Source: Streptomyces mesophilus (lineage in GTDB: Bacteria; Actinomycetota; Actinomycetes; Streptomycetales; Streptomycetaceae). Taken from it: a stretch of 40,546 bases of DNA. The stretch lies in the NCBI RefSeq assembly GCF_011044995.1, contig NZ_JAAKZW010000043.1, positions 1-40,546 of the forward strand. The letters run 5' to 3'. A program made the translations under genes and the position numbers. Each line of letters starts with the position of its first letter. Positions within the stretch are counted from its first letter, which is position 1. The notes below the pieces were generated by a model. That model saw nothing but the letters and a program-made list of their open reading frames with translations. It was not told the DNA's origin and did not search any database. Shown in pieces: positions 32,077-40,546 of the stretch.

Positions 32077-34689
32077 TCAGCGCATCAGCACCCCCGCCAC
32101 CTCCCCGGTCAACTCCGAGGGCAGGGCCACCAGTCCGAGTTCGCGGGCCGAGGTGAGGAGGCGGTGGGAGGGCAGGATGCGGACCGTGTAGCCGAAGGGG
32201 CCGGTGCGGTCGAGGGCGAGCGGGCCCTCGTAGATCCAGCGGCCCTCCAGATCGGGGCCGCCCGCCGGCTTCAGCGGGGTCGCGACCGCATCCGTCAGGG
32301 TGTCGTCCGAGTCGACGCGGCCCGTGACGGACTGGACCTCGACGTCGTCCGGCTGGAGCTCGCCGAGCTGCACGCGCACGCGCAGGGCGACGGTCGCGCC
32401 GAGTTCCGCCGTCGAACCGACCGTCGCGGCCTCCACATGATCGACCGCGACATGGGGCCAGGCCGAACGGATCCGGCCTTTCCACACGGCGAGTTCGCGC
32501 GCGGCCGCGAAGTCCAGACCCCGCTGGGACTGGGCCGCGGGCGCGTACAGCTTGGCCACGTAGTCGCGCACCATGCGCCCGGCGAGGACGCGCGGGCCGA
32601 GCGAGGTGAGCGTACGGCGGACCATCTCGATCCAGCGGTCGGGCAGGCCCTCGGGCCCGCGCTCGTAGAAGCGGGGCGCGATCCGCTGCTCCAACAGGTC
32701 GTACAGCGCCCCCGCTTCGAGCGCGTCCCGCCGGTCGTCGTCGGTGGCGGCGCCGTCCGCGGTCGGGATGGCCCAGCCGAAGTCCGGCTCGTACCATTCG
32801 TCCCACCAGCCGTCCAGGACGGACAGGTTGAGGCAGCCGTTGAGCGCCGCCTTCATGCCGCTCGTGCCGCAGGCCTCCAGCGGGCGCAGGGGGTTGTTCA
32901 GCCAGACGTCGCAGCCCGGGTAGAGCTTCTGCGCCATCGCCATGCCGTAGTCGGGCAGGAAGACGATCCGGTGGCGCACACGCGGGTCGTCGGCGAACCT
33001 GACCAGCTCCTGGATCAGCCGCTTGCCGCCGTCGTCCGCCGGATGAGCCTTGCCCGCGACGACGATCTGGATCGGCCGCTCGGGGTGCGTGAGCAGGTCC
33101 ATCAGACGGTCGCGGTCACGGAGCATCAGCGTCAGGCGCTTGTACGAGGGGACGCGGCGCGCGAAGCCGATGGTGAGGACGTCGGGGTCCAACACCTGGT
33201 CGATCCAGCCGAGTTCGGCGGTCCCCGCGCCCCGCTGACGCCAGGAAGCCCGCAGCCGGGCGCGGACCTCGTCCACCAGATGCGCGCGCAGCACCCGCCG
33301 CAGCTCCCAGATCTTGTCGTCCGGGATATCGGCCACCGCGTCCCAGCGCTCCGAGCCGCCCACGGTGAACGCGTCCTCGGTGCGCTGCGCCCCGATCTGC
33401 TGCGCACCGAGCCGGAACACCTCGGGCGCCACCCAGGTAGGCGCGTGCACGCCGTTGGTCACCGAGGTGATCGGCACCTCCTCGGGGTCGAACCCCGGCC
33501 AGAGCCCCGAGAACATCTCCCGGCTCACCTTGCCGTGCAGCGTGGAGACCCCGTTGGCGCGGGCCGCGAGCCGCAGGCCCATGACCGCCATGTTGAACAG
33601 GTTGGGCTCCCCGCCCGGGTACGTCTCCATGCCGAGGCTGAGGATCTGCTGCACATCGATGCCGGGCAGCTCGGCCTGCGGGCCGAAGTGCTGGGCGACC
33701 AGCTCCCGGTCGAAGCGGTCGATGCCGGCCGGCACGGGGGTGTGGGTGGTGAACACGGTGCCGGCGCGTACGGCTTCGAGCGCCGCGTCGAAGTCGAGGC
33801 CCTGCTCGGCCAGTTCGGCGATCCGCTCCAGACCGAGGAAGCCCGCGTGCCCCTCGTTGGTGTGGAACACCTCGGGCTCGGCATGACCGGTCAGGCGGCA
33901 GTACGTGCGCACGGCCCGCACCCCGCCGATCCCGAGCAGCATCTCCTGGAGCAGCCGGTGCTCGCTGCCGCCGCCGTAGAGCCGGTCGGTGACATCGCGC
34001 TCGCCGAGATCGTTCTCCTCGACGTCGGAGTCGAGGAGCAGCAGCGGTACGCGGCCGACCTGGGCCTGCCACACATGGGCCCGCAGCTGCCGTCCGTGCG
34101 GCAGGGCGAGCGCCACCTGGCTCGGTGTGCCGTCGGGCTCCTTGAGCAGGGTGAGCGGCAGCTCGTTGGGGTCGAGCACGGGGTAGTGCTCCTGCTGCCA
34201 GCCGTCGCGCGACAGGGACTGCCTGAAGTAGCCGTGCCGGTACAGGAGCCCGACGCCGATCAGCGGGACACCCAGATCGCTCGCGGCCTTGAGGTGATCG
34301 CCGGCGAGGATGCCGAGGCCGCCCGAGTACTGCGGCAGCGCGGCCGTGATCCCGAACTCCGGTGAGAAGTAGGCGATCCCGGCCGGCAGCCCCGCCTCGG
34401 ACTGCCCCTGGTACCAGCGCTCCCCGCCCACGTATTCCCGCAGGTCGTCGGCGGCGAGCCGCAGCCGCTCCAGAAAGCCCTCGTCGGCGGCGAGCTCGTC
34501 GAGCCGCGACGGGGGCACCGTGCCGAGCAGCTGCACCGGGTCCCCGTCCCACCGCCCGGGGTCGACGGACTCGAAGAGTTCTCTGGTGCCCGCGTGCCAG
34601 GACCAGCGCAGATTGCGGGCGAGTTCGGTGAGCGGACGGAGCGGCTCGGGCAGTACGGGACGCACGGTGAATCGACGAATAGCCTTCAC
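32077..34689 (-). CDS. glgP: Alpha-glucan (glycogen) phosphorylase GlgP
   Basis: An 870-residue cytosolic enzyme that releases glucose 1-phosphate from alpha-1,4-glucan. It is the DUF3417-bearing type (LTELARNLRWSWHAGTRELFE near the N-terminus), with PEFGITAALPQYSGGLGILAGDHLKA, FHTNEGHAGFL, and the PLP-lysine region GTSGMKAALNG; Lys613 should bind PLP. The GTG at 34689 has AAGGTGG about five bases upstream. It is divergent from glgE with a 504-bp gap. Here it can degrade the glucan made by GlgE/GlgB, in line with the known locus in Streptomyces. Confidence 0.96.
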   Translation of the reverse strand: MKAIRRFTVRPVLPEPLRPLTELARNLRWSWHAGTRELFESVDPGRWDGDPVQLLGTVPPSRLDELAADEGFLERLRLAADDLREYVGGERWYQGQSEAGLPAGIAYFSPEFGITAALPQYSGGLGILAGDHLKAASDLGVPLIGVGLLYRHGYFRQSLSRDGWQQEHYPVLDPNELPLTLLKEPDGTPSQVALALPHGRQLRAHVWQAQVGRVPLLLLDSDVEENDLGERDVTDRLYGGGSEHRLLQEMLLGIGGVRAVRTYCRLTGHAEPEVFHTNEGHAGFLGLERIAELAEQGLDFDAALEAVRAGTVFTTHTPVPAGIDRFDRELVAQHFGPQAELPGIDVQQILSLGMETYPGGEPNLFNMAVMGLRLAARANGVSTLHGKVSREMFSGLWPGFDPEEVPITSVTNGVHAPTWVAPEVFRLGAQQIGAQRTEDAFTVGGSERWDAVADIPDDKIWELRRVLRAHLVDEVRARLRASWRQRGAGTAELGWIDQVLDPDVLTIGFARRVPSYKRLTLMLRDRDRLMDLLTHPERPIQIVVAGKAHPADDGGKRLIQELVRFADDPRVRHRIVFLPDYGMAMAQKLYPGCDVWLNNPLRPLEACGTSGMKAALNGCLNLSVLDGWWDEWYEPDFGWAIPTADGAATDDDRRDALEAGALYDLLEQRIAPRFYERGPEGLPDRWIEMVRRTLTSLGPRVLAGRMVRDYVAKLYAPAAQSQRGLDFAAARELAVWKGRIRSAWPHVAVDHVEAATVGSTAELGATVALRVRVQLGELQPDDVEVQSVTGRVDSDDTLTDAVATPLKPAGGPDLEGRWIYEGPLALDRTGPFGYTVRILPSHRLLTSARELGLVALPSELTGEVAGVLMR

Positions 34690-34826
34690 GGTTCCACCTT
34701 CGCAGGGGCATGCGTGCTTCAGGGGACCTACGCCCTCGTACGTCCCCGCCGTCCCTCACGACGGTAGTGGCGGCGCGGCTTGTGAGCTACGGCGCGCGGG
34801 GCGCGACGGGTGCAGCACGGGCCGCG

Positions 34827-34844
34827 TTCCGAACATGTCCGGAA
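34827..34844. promoter_or_regulatory. Imperfect 18-bp palindrome, candidate operator
   Basis: TTCCGAACATGTCCGGAA matches its reverse complement at 16 of 18 positions, with an exact ACATGT core. It lies 138 bp upstream of the glgP start. Confidence 0.45.
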
Positions 34845-34994
34845 TACAACGCGACCCATCCACATTGTTTACAGGAACCATCGGGCAGGCCGGCGCCACC
34901 GAACCTTTTGCTCCAGGTCAACAACCCGTAAAGCAACGGCAGTTGCGACGGCCCGGTCCGCCATCCGGCGCGGCAGGCCGTCTTGCGTTCACGC

Positions 34995-35010
34995 CACAAG
35001 TCGACTTGTG
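34995..35010. promoter_or_regulatory. Perfect 16-bp palindrome, LacI-type candidate operator
   Basis: CACAAGTCGACTTGTG is fully self-complementary with a central CG, as in many LacI/GalR operators. It is 184 bp upstream of the glgE start and 306 bp from glgP. A sugar-responsive repressor of the glucan genes is a reasonable guess. Confidence 0.5.
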
Positions 35011-35193
35011 TGCGCAACGGGGTACTCGCTTGCCCGTACGCCCCCGGTCGAACTGTCTGCACTCATACGCGCCAGTAGTTAACAAAGCCCCGGATTGCCC
35101 ACCCCGTACGCGTGGAAGGCTCCCCCGGTACCAGCCCGTACCGGCTTCTCGCAGCACCTCCGCCACCCGACCACCCCACCCCCAGGTGATGTC

Positions 35194-37227
35194 GTGAACT
35201 CAAGCGTGAGCATGCCCACCGGAACACCCGGAACGTCCGGCCCACCCGGCCCACCGGGGACCATCGGACGCATCCCCGTCCTGGACGTCCAGCCCCTGGT
35301 CGACTGCGGTCGGCGCCCCGCCAAATCCGTGGCCGGCGAGACCTTCCAGGTCAGCGCCACCGTCTTCCGCGAGGGCCATGACGCCGTGGCCGCCAATGTG
35401 GTCCTCGTCGACCCGGACGGCCGGGAAGGCCCCTGGACCCCGATGCGCGAACTGGCCCCCGGCACCGACCGCTGGGGCGCCGAGGTCACCGCGGACCGCG
35501 AGGGCGTCTGGACGTACCGCGTGGAGGCCTGGGGCGATCCGGTCTCGACCTGGCGGCACCACGCGGGCATCAAGATCCCGGCCGGGCTCGACACCGAACT
35601 CGTCCTGGAGGAAGGCGCGTTGCTCCATGAGCGCGCGGCCGGGAACATACCCAAGCCCCTCAAGGACACCGTCCTCGAGGCGGCCGACGCCCTGCGCGAC
35701 ACCCGGCGCCCGCCGAGCGCCCGGCTCGCGGCGGCGCTGACCCCGCAGGTCAGCGAGGCGCTCGCCGGCCGGCCGCTGCGGGAGTTCGTCAGCGCGTCCG
35801 CCGACCTGCCCCTCCTCGTGGAGCGCCCGCGGGCCCTCTTCGGCTCGTGGTACGAGTTCTTCCCGCGCTCCGAGGGCGTCCGCGAGAACCCCGACGGCAC
35901 CTACACCGGCGGCACCTTCGCGACCGCCGCCGAGCGGCTGCCCGCGGTGGCCGCGATGGGTTTCGACGTGGTGTATCTGCCGCCGATCCACCCCATCGGG
36001 ACCACCTTCCGCAAGGGCCGCAACAACACCCTCTCGCCCGAGCCGGACGACGTGGGCGTCCCGTGGGCGATCGGCTCGCCCGACGGCGGCCATGACGCGA
36101 TCCACCCGGACCTCGGCACGATCGACGACTTCGACGCGTTCGTACGCGAGGCGGCCCGCCACAAGCTGGAGATCGCCCTCGACTTCGCGCTCCAGTGCTC
36201 CCCCGACCACCCCTGGGTGGACAAGCACCCGGACTGGTTCCACCACCGGTCGGACGGCACGATCGCGTACGCCGAGAATCCGCCGAAGAAGTACCAGGAC
36301 ATCTATCCGATCGCCTTCGACAAGGACATGCCCGGTCTCGTCAAGGAGACCCTGCGCGTCCTGCGGCACTGGATGGACCACGGGGTACGGATCTTCCGCG
36401 TCGACAACCCGCATACGAAACCGGTGGTGTTCTGGGAGCAGGTGCTCGGCGAGATCCGCCGCACCGACCCCGATGTGATCTTCCTGGCCGAGGCGTTCAC
36501 GCGGCCCGCGATGATGCGCACCCTGGCCGCGATCGGCTTCCAGCAGTCGTACACCTACTTCACCTGGCGTAATGAGAAGCGCGAACTCGCCGAGTACGCC
36601 CAGGAATTGGCACGCGAGACGGCGCACTACATGCGCCCGAACTTCTTCGTGAACACGCCGGACATCCTGCACGCGTATCTGCAGGACGGCGGCCGTCCGG
36701 CCTTCGAGGCACGGGCCGTGCTCGCCGCCACCCTGTCCCCCACCTGGGGCGTCTACAGCGGCTACGAGCTGTGCGAAAACGTTCCGGTGCGGCCCGGCAG
36801 CGAGGAGTATCTGCACTCCGAGAAGTACCAGCTCAAACCGCGCGACTGGGCGGCGGCCGAGCGCGAGGGACGGACCATCGCACCCCTCATCACCCGCCTC
36901 AACAGCATCCGCCGCACCAGCCCGGCCCTGCGCCAGCTGCGGCGGATCCACCTCCACGACGTGGACAACGACCAGATCCTCGCGTACTCGAAAACCCATG
37001 GCCCGAACACGGTTGTGGTGGTCGTGAACCTGGACCCGCACCACACCCAGGAGGCCACCGTCTCGTTGGACATGCCGCAACTGGGCTTCGACTGGCACGA
37101 GTTCACCGCGGTACGCGATGAACTCACCGGCGAGGTCTACCACTGGGGCAGGGCCAACTACGTGCGTCTGGAGCCGGGCCGATCGCCCGCTCACATCCTC
37201 ACCGTCCTGCGACCGTCCTCGCCGTGA
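35194..37227 (+). CDS. glgE: Alpha-1,4-glucan:maltose-1-phosphate maltosyltransferase GlgE
   Basis: A 677-residue GH13_3 enzyme that extends alpha-glucan with maltosyl units from maltose 1-phosphate. N-terminal beta domain (about 25-110), inserted helical region, catalytic barrel with EFFPRS and PPIHPIG, nucleophile Asp404 ([10 protein letters not shown]), acid/base Glu433 (LAEAFTRP), and a C-terminal beta domain. The spacing of 29 residues between the two equals that of the known Asp394/Glu423 pair in S. coelicolor GlgE. The GTG at 35194 has AGGTGA upstream; ATG 35212 lacks an SD. First gene of glgE-treS-pep2-glgB. Confidence 0.97.
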   Translation: MNSSVSMPTGTPGTSGPPGPPGTIGRIPVLDVQPLVDCGRRPAKSVAGETFQVSATVFREGHDAVAANVVLVDPDGREGPWTPMRELAPGTDRWGAEVTADREGVWTYRVEAWGDPVSTWRHHAGIKIPAGLDTELVLEEGALLHERAAGNIPKPLKDTVLEAADALRDTRRPPSARLAAALTPQVSEALAGRPLREFVSASADLPLLVERPRALFGSWYEFFPRSEGVRENPDGTYTGGTFATAAERLPAVAAMGFDVVYLPPIHPIGTTFRKGRNNTLSPEPDDVGVPWAIGSPDGGHDAIHPDLGTIDDFDAFVREAARHKLEIALDFALQCSPDHPWVDKHPDWFHHRSDGTIAYAENPPKKYQDIYPIAFDKDMPGLVKETLRVLRHWMDHGVRIFRVDNPHTKPVVFWEQVLGEIRRTDPDVIFLAEAFTRPAMMRTLAAIGFQQSYTYFTWRNEKRELAEYAQELARETAHYMRPNFFVNTPDILHAYLQDGGRPAFEARAVLAATLSPTWGVYSGYELCENVPVRPGSEEYLHSEKYQLKPRDWAAAEREGRTIAPLITRLNSIRRTSPALRQLRRIHLHDVDNDQILAYSKTHGPNTVVVVVNLDPHHTQEATVSLDMPQLGFDWHEFTAVRDELTGEVYHWGRANYVRLEPGRSPAHILTVLRPSSP

Positions 37228-37246
37228 ATCGGAGGGTCACCCACAT

Positions 37247-38947
37247 ATGATCGTCAATGAGCCCGTCCCGGATACCTTCGAGGACACCCCTGCGAGGGAC
37301 CGGGACCCCGACTGGTTCAAGCGCGCCGTCTTCTACGAGGTACTCGTCCGGTCCTTCCAGGACAGCAACGGCGACGGCATCGGCGACCTCAAGGGCATCA
37401 CCGCCAAGCTGGACTATCTCCAGTGGCTCGGTGTGGACTGCCTGTGGCTGCCGCCGTTCTTCGCCTCGCCGCTGCGCGACGGCGGCTACGACGTCTCCGA
37501 CTACACCGCCGTCCTGCCGGACTTCGGGGACCTCGCGGACTTCGTCGAATTCGTGGACGCCGCCCATCAGCGCGGCATGCGCGTGATCATCGACTTCGTC
37601 ATGAACCACACGAGCGACCAGCATCCGTGGTTCCAGGAGTCGCGCTCCAACCCCGATGGGCCGTACGGCGATTACTACGTCTGGGCGGACGACGACAAGC
37701 AGTACCAGGACGCACGGATCATCTTCGTCGACACCGAGACGTCCAACTGGACCTTCGACCCGGTCCGCAAGCAGTACTTCTGGCACCGCTTCTTCTCCCA
37801 CCAGCCGGACCTCAACTTCGAGAACCCGGCGGTCCAGGAGGAGATCGTCTCCGCGCTGAGGTTCTGGCTGGACCTCGGCATCGACGGCTTCCGGCTCGAC
37901 GCGGTGCCCTACCTGTTCGCGGAGGAGGGCACCAACTGCGAGAACCTGCCGCGTACGCACGAGCTGCTCAAGCGGGTCCGCAAGGAGATCGACGCGCACT
38001 ACCCGGACACCGTGCTGCTCGCCGAGGCGAACCAGTGGCCCGAGGACGTCGTCGACTACTTCGGCTCGTTCGAGGAGGGCGGCGACGAATGCCATATGGC
38101 CTTCCACTTCCCGGTGATGCCGCGGATCTTCATGGCCGTACGGCGTGAGTCGCGCTATCCGGTCTCGGAGATCCTCGCCAAGACCCCGGCGATCCCGGCC
38201 GGCTGCCAGTGGGGCATCTTCCTGCGCAACCACGACGAGCTCACGCTCGAAATGGTCACGGACGAAGAGCGCGACTACATGTACGCGGAGTACGCCAAGG
38301 ACCCGCGGATGCGCGCCAACATCGGCATCCGCCGGCGGCTCGCGCCCCTCCTGGACAACGACCGCAACCAGATCGAGCTGTTCACCGCCCTGCTCCTGTC
38401 GCTGCCGGGGTCGCCGATCCTGTACTACGGCGACGAGATCGGGATGGGCGACAACATCTGGCTCGGTGACCGGGACGCGGTACGTACGCCGATGCAGTGG
38501 ACGCCGGACCGCAACGCCGGCTTCTCGTCCTGTGATCCGGGGCGGCTCTCGCTGCCGACGATCATGGATCCGGTCTACGGCTACCAGGTGACGAACGTCG
38601 AGGCCGCGATGTCCTCGCCGTCCTCGCTGCTGCACTGGACCCGTCGGATGATCGAGATCCGCAAGCAGAACCCGGCGTTCGGCCTGGGCTCGTACACCGA
38701 ACTGCCCTCGTCCAACCCGGCCGTCCTGGCCTTCCTGCGCGAGCACGGCGACGATCTGGTCCTGTGCGTGCACAACTTCTCGCGCTTCCCGCAGCCCACC
38801 GAGCTCGACCTGCAGGCCTTCAACGGCCGGCATCCCGTGGAGCTGATCGGCGGGGTGCGTTTCCCTGCGATCGGTGAGCTGCCGTATCTGCTCACCCTTG
38901 CCGGGCACGGGTTCTACTGGTTCCGGCTGCGGACCGATCCCGCGTAG
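37247..38947 (+). CDS. treS: Trehalose synthase TreS (maltose alpha-D-glucosyltransferase)
   Basis: A 566-residue GH13_16 enzyme that interconverts trehalose and maltose, feeding Pep2. Motifs: [34 protein letters not shown], nucleophile Asp218 in [10 protein letters not shown], Glu260 in LAEANQWP and the third acid in RNHDELTLE. It is the short form; no maltokinase domain is fused. The ATG at 37247 has GGAGGG about ten bases upstream, 19 bp after the glgE stop, so it is cotranscribed. It is also possible that the complex with Pep2 known from mycobacteria forms here. Confidence 0.97.
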   Translation: MIVNEPVPDTFEDTPARDRDPDWFKRAVFYEVLVRSFQDSNGDGIGDLKGITAKLDYLQWLGVDCLWLPPFFASPLRDGGYDVSDYTAVLPDFGDLADFVEFVDAAHQRGMRVIIDFVMNHTSDQHPWFQESRSNPDGPYGDYYVWADDDKQYQDARIIFVDTETSNWTFDPVRKQYFWHRFFSHQPDLNFENPAVQEEIVSALRFWLDLGIDGFRLDAVPYLFAEEGTNCENLPRTHELLKRVRKEIDAHYPDTVLLAEANQWPEDVVDYFGSFEEGGDECHMAFHFPVMPRIFMAVRRESRYPVSEILAKTPAIPAGCQWGIFLRNHDELTLEMVTDEERDYMYAEYAKDPRMRANIGIRRRLAPLLDNDRNQIELFTALLLSLPGSPILYYGDEIGMGDNIWLGDRDAVRTPMQWTPDRNAGFSSCDPGRLSLPTIMDPVYGYQVTNVEAAMSSPSSLLHWTRRMIEIRKQNPAFGLGSYTELPSSNPAVLAFLREHGDDLVLCVHNFSRFPQPTELDLQAFNGRHPVELIGGVRFPAIGELPYLLTLAGHGFYWFRLRTDPA

Positions 38948-38984
38948 TTTGGGTGTCCGGGGCGGGTTTGGCATCGCCCGTCCC

Positions 38985-39005
38985 GGTCACCGGGAAAAGG
39001 TGACC
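38985..39005 (+). other. Hairpin in the treS-pep2 gap
   Basis: GGTCACC and GGTGACC form a perfect seven-bp stem with loop GGGAAAA. A second palindrome CCCGTACGGG (39045-39054) abuts the pep2 SD. The 122-bp gap is long for this operon, so the hairpin could tune pep2 expression. No promoter is clear. Confidence 0.45.
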
Positions 39006-39069
39006 TCCCGGTCCGCGAGACCGTCTCCAGGCACAGCTCCCCCACCCGTACGGGGAAAGGAAGCACGCC

Positions 39070-40479
39070 ATGTCGGAAGCCGTCATCCGCCCGGCCGCCG
39101 GGTACGAGAGCACCCGGCCCGATCTGCTCGCCTCGCTCGATCCCCTGCTGCGCGCCTGGCTGCCGCGGCAGCGCTGGTTCGCGGGCAAGGGGCGGCCGGT
39201 CACGGGGTTCTCGCTGGTGGCGTCGACCGAACTGCTGCCGTCCGGGCTGCTGCATCTGCTCGTACGGGCGCAGCAGCCGACCGTGCCCGCGCAGGGAGAG
39301 GCCGCCCCGGGGCCCGGCGACTGCTATCAGCTGCTCCTCGGGTTCCGCCGCACGCTGCCACCCCATCTCGCCCCGGCCCTGATCGGCCACCCCGAGCACG
39401 GGCCGCTCGCCGGGTACGCGGTGTACGAGGGGCTGCACGACCCGCGGGTCGCCACACTGCTGCTCGAACGGTTACGGACGCCCGGCCGCAGCGGCGTGCT
39501 GCGCTTCGAGCTCGCGCCGGGCGCCGACATACCGGGCGGCCTTGCACCGCGGACGCTGGGCGCCGAGCAGTCCAACTCCTCGCTGGTGTACGGCGAAAGG
39601 TTCATCCTGAAGCTCCTGCGCCGGGTCGTCCCCGGCGTCAACCCCGACCTGGAACTCCCCCTGCTGCTCGCCCGCGAAGGCTGCTCCCGGGTACCGGCGC
39701 CGGCCGCCTGGTGCACCGCGGAGCTCGACGGCACGGAGCCGTTGACGCTCGGGGTGCTCCAGCCGTTTCTCGCCGGGGCCGAGGACGGCTGGGAGCTGGC
39801 GCTGCGGACCCTGGCCAAGGGCGACGACTTCCGCGCTCAGGCGCATGCGCTCGGCCGGGCCACCGCGGAGGTGCACGCGGCGCTCGCGAGCGCCGCACCG
39901 ACGGTCTCGCTCGGACCTCCGCAGCGGGAGCAGATCGCGGACGCGATGCTGGAACGGCTGCGGGCCACGGCCCAGGACGTGCCGATGCTGCGGCCCTACG
40001 TCTCCTCTCTCGGGGCCGCATTCGAGGAGCTGCGGGAACTCCCGGACACCGACGACCTGTTCGCCCAGCGGGTGCACGGCGATCTGCACCTCGGCCAGTG
40101 TCTGCGGACGGCCGACGGCTCCTGGAACCTGATCGACTTCGAGGGCGAACCGGCCCGGCCGCTGGCCGAGCGGCGCAAGCCCCAGCCCGCGGTGCGGGAC
40201 GTGGCGGGCATGCTGCGGTCCTTCGACTACGCGGCGCGCTCCCACCAACCCTGGGCACCCCGATGGGCCGAGGACTGCCGGGCGGCCTATTGCGCCGGGT
40301 ACGCGGCCGGCGGGGGCGGCGATCCGTACGCGTATCCCGCCCTTCTGCGCGCCTTCGAGACCGACAAGGCCGTGTACGAGCTCCTGTACGAAGCCCGTCA
40401 CCGGCCGGACTGGCTGCCGGTCCCGATGGCGGCGATCCGGCGGCTCGCAGATGCGTCCGGCGGCCCGCCCCACCACTGA
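39070..40479 (+). CDS. pep2: Maltokinase Pep2/Mak, with TTA codon
   Basis: A 469-residue kinase that phosphorylates maltose to maltose 1-phosphate, the GlgE substrate. An N-terminal cap domain (about 15-110, PRQRWFAGKG motif) precedes an APH-like kinase fold with SNSSLVYGERFILKLLRR, catalytic HGDLHLGQ (His336, Asp338) and metal-binding IDFEGEP (Asp356). Leu135 is encoded by TTA (39472-39474), so translation needs the bldA tRNA. The ATG at 39070 has AAAGGA upstream. The CDS ends 48 bp before glgB. Confidence 0.96.
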   Translation: MSEAVIRPAAGYESTRPDLLASLDPLLRAWLPRQRWFAGKGRPVTGFSLVASTELLPSGLLHLLVRAQQPTVPAQGEAAPGPGDCYQLLLGFRRTLPPHLAPALIGHPEHGPLAGYAVYEGLHDPRVATLLLERLRTPGRSGVLRFELAPGADIPGGLAPRTLGAEQSNSSLVYGERFILKLLRRVVPGVNPDLELPLLLAREGCSRVPAPAAWCTAELDGTEPLTLGVLQPFLAGAEDGWELALRTLAKGDDFRAQAHALGRATAEVHAALASAAPTVSLGPPQREQIADAMLERLRATAQDVPMLRPYVSSLGAAFEELRELPDTDDLFAQRVHGDLHLGQCLRTADGSWNLIDFEGEPARPLAERRKPQPAVRDVAGMLRSFDYAARSHQPWAPRWAEDCRAAYCAGYAAGGGGDPYAYPALLRAFETDKAVYELLYEARHRPDWLPVPMAAIRRLADASGGPPHH

Positions 40480-40527
40480 ACGCCCCCCGTACGACACGTC
40501 CGTAAGCCCCCCGAGGAGGCCTCACCC

Positions 40528-40546
40528 GTGAGTACGCGCCCACCCG
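40528..40546 (+). CDS. glgB: Partial 5' end of a gene, probably glgB (branching enzyme)
   Basis: GTG at 40528 follows GAGGAGG (40513-40519) at eight bases, a strong start, and encodes only MSTRPP before the window ends. The place after pep2 in glgE-treS-pep2 operons is normally held by glgB, the 1,4-alpha-glucan branching enzyme. The name rests on context, not on sequence. Confidence 0.6.

Larger units (their letters stand above)
34690..35193. promoter_or_regulatory. glgP-glgE divergent regulatory region
   Basis: A 504-bp gap without a credible gene. It holds an 18-bp imperfect palindrome (34827-34844), a 16-bp perfect palindrome (34995-35010), an AT-rich TTGTTTACAGG near 34864, and TAGTTAAC (35076-35083), which may be a -10 region for glgE. 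I see no clear TTGACA/TATAAT pair. The SD for glgE, AGGTGA, is at 35185-35190. Promoters for both operons must lie here. Confidence 0.7.

Noticed and set aside
31863..32156. Small ORF between the hotdog gene and glgP
   Set aside because: It runs through the 32007-32041 terminator into glgP antisense sequence and has no SD.

Overview
The window is high-GC chromosomal DNA from a Streptomyces-type actinomycete. GTG and TTG starts, purine-rich Shine-Dalgarno sequences, very strong GC-rich hairpin terminators, rare TTA codons and a glgE/treS/pep2/glgB cluster next to glgP all point there. From memory, the order from the EF-hand gene to glgB resembles the core region around SCO5440-SCO5464 of S. 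coelicolor; I could not check this.

Left part (1-9.2 kb): a duplicated low-complexity repeat, a methyltransferase and TetR pair, a saccharopine dehydrogenase-like oxidoreductase, and a compact pstSCAB phosphate-uptake operon. The operon is preceded by an 11-bp-periodic PHO box and followed, in the same direction, by a winged-helix response regulator lacking its phosphoacceptor Asp. An EF-hand protein and a MerR regulator with a probable leaderless, 19-bp-spacer promoter come next.

Middle (9.2-18.4 kb): a GNAT protein, a coupled deacetylase and beta-propeller lipoprotein pair, and an AT-rich intergenic region holding a 16-bp perfect palindrome and a 26-codon small ORF built into two strong hairpins. 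Then come a secreted choice-of-anchor I protein with its own likely PHO box, an RsbW-like ATPase with a TTA codon, an enoyl-CoA hydratase, and two tandem L,D-transpeptidase lipoproteins. The second of these ends inside a dispersed-repeat-like hairpin element.

Right part (18.5-40.5 kb): glgX, an ABC-2 exporter operon with its own two-component system, a heterodimeric ABC exporter pair with one degenerate ATP site, a secreted M4 metalloprotease, a hotdog-fold protein, and the alpha-glucan/trehalose block. In that block glgP is divergent from glgE-treS-pep2-glgB. TreS and Pep2 convert trehalose to maltose and then maltose 1-phosphate. GlgE polymerises maltose 1-phosphate into alpha-glucan and GlgB branches it. 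GlgP and GlgX break it down. pep2 carries an in-frame TTA codon, which suggests bldA-dependent developmental control of the pathway. glgB is cut off by the window end.
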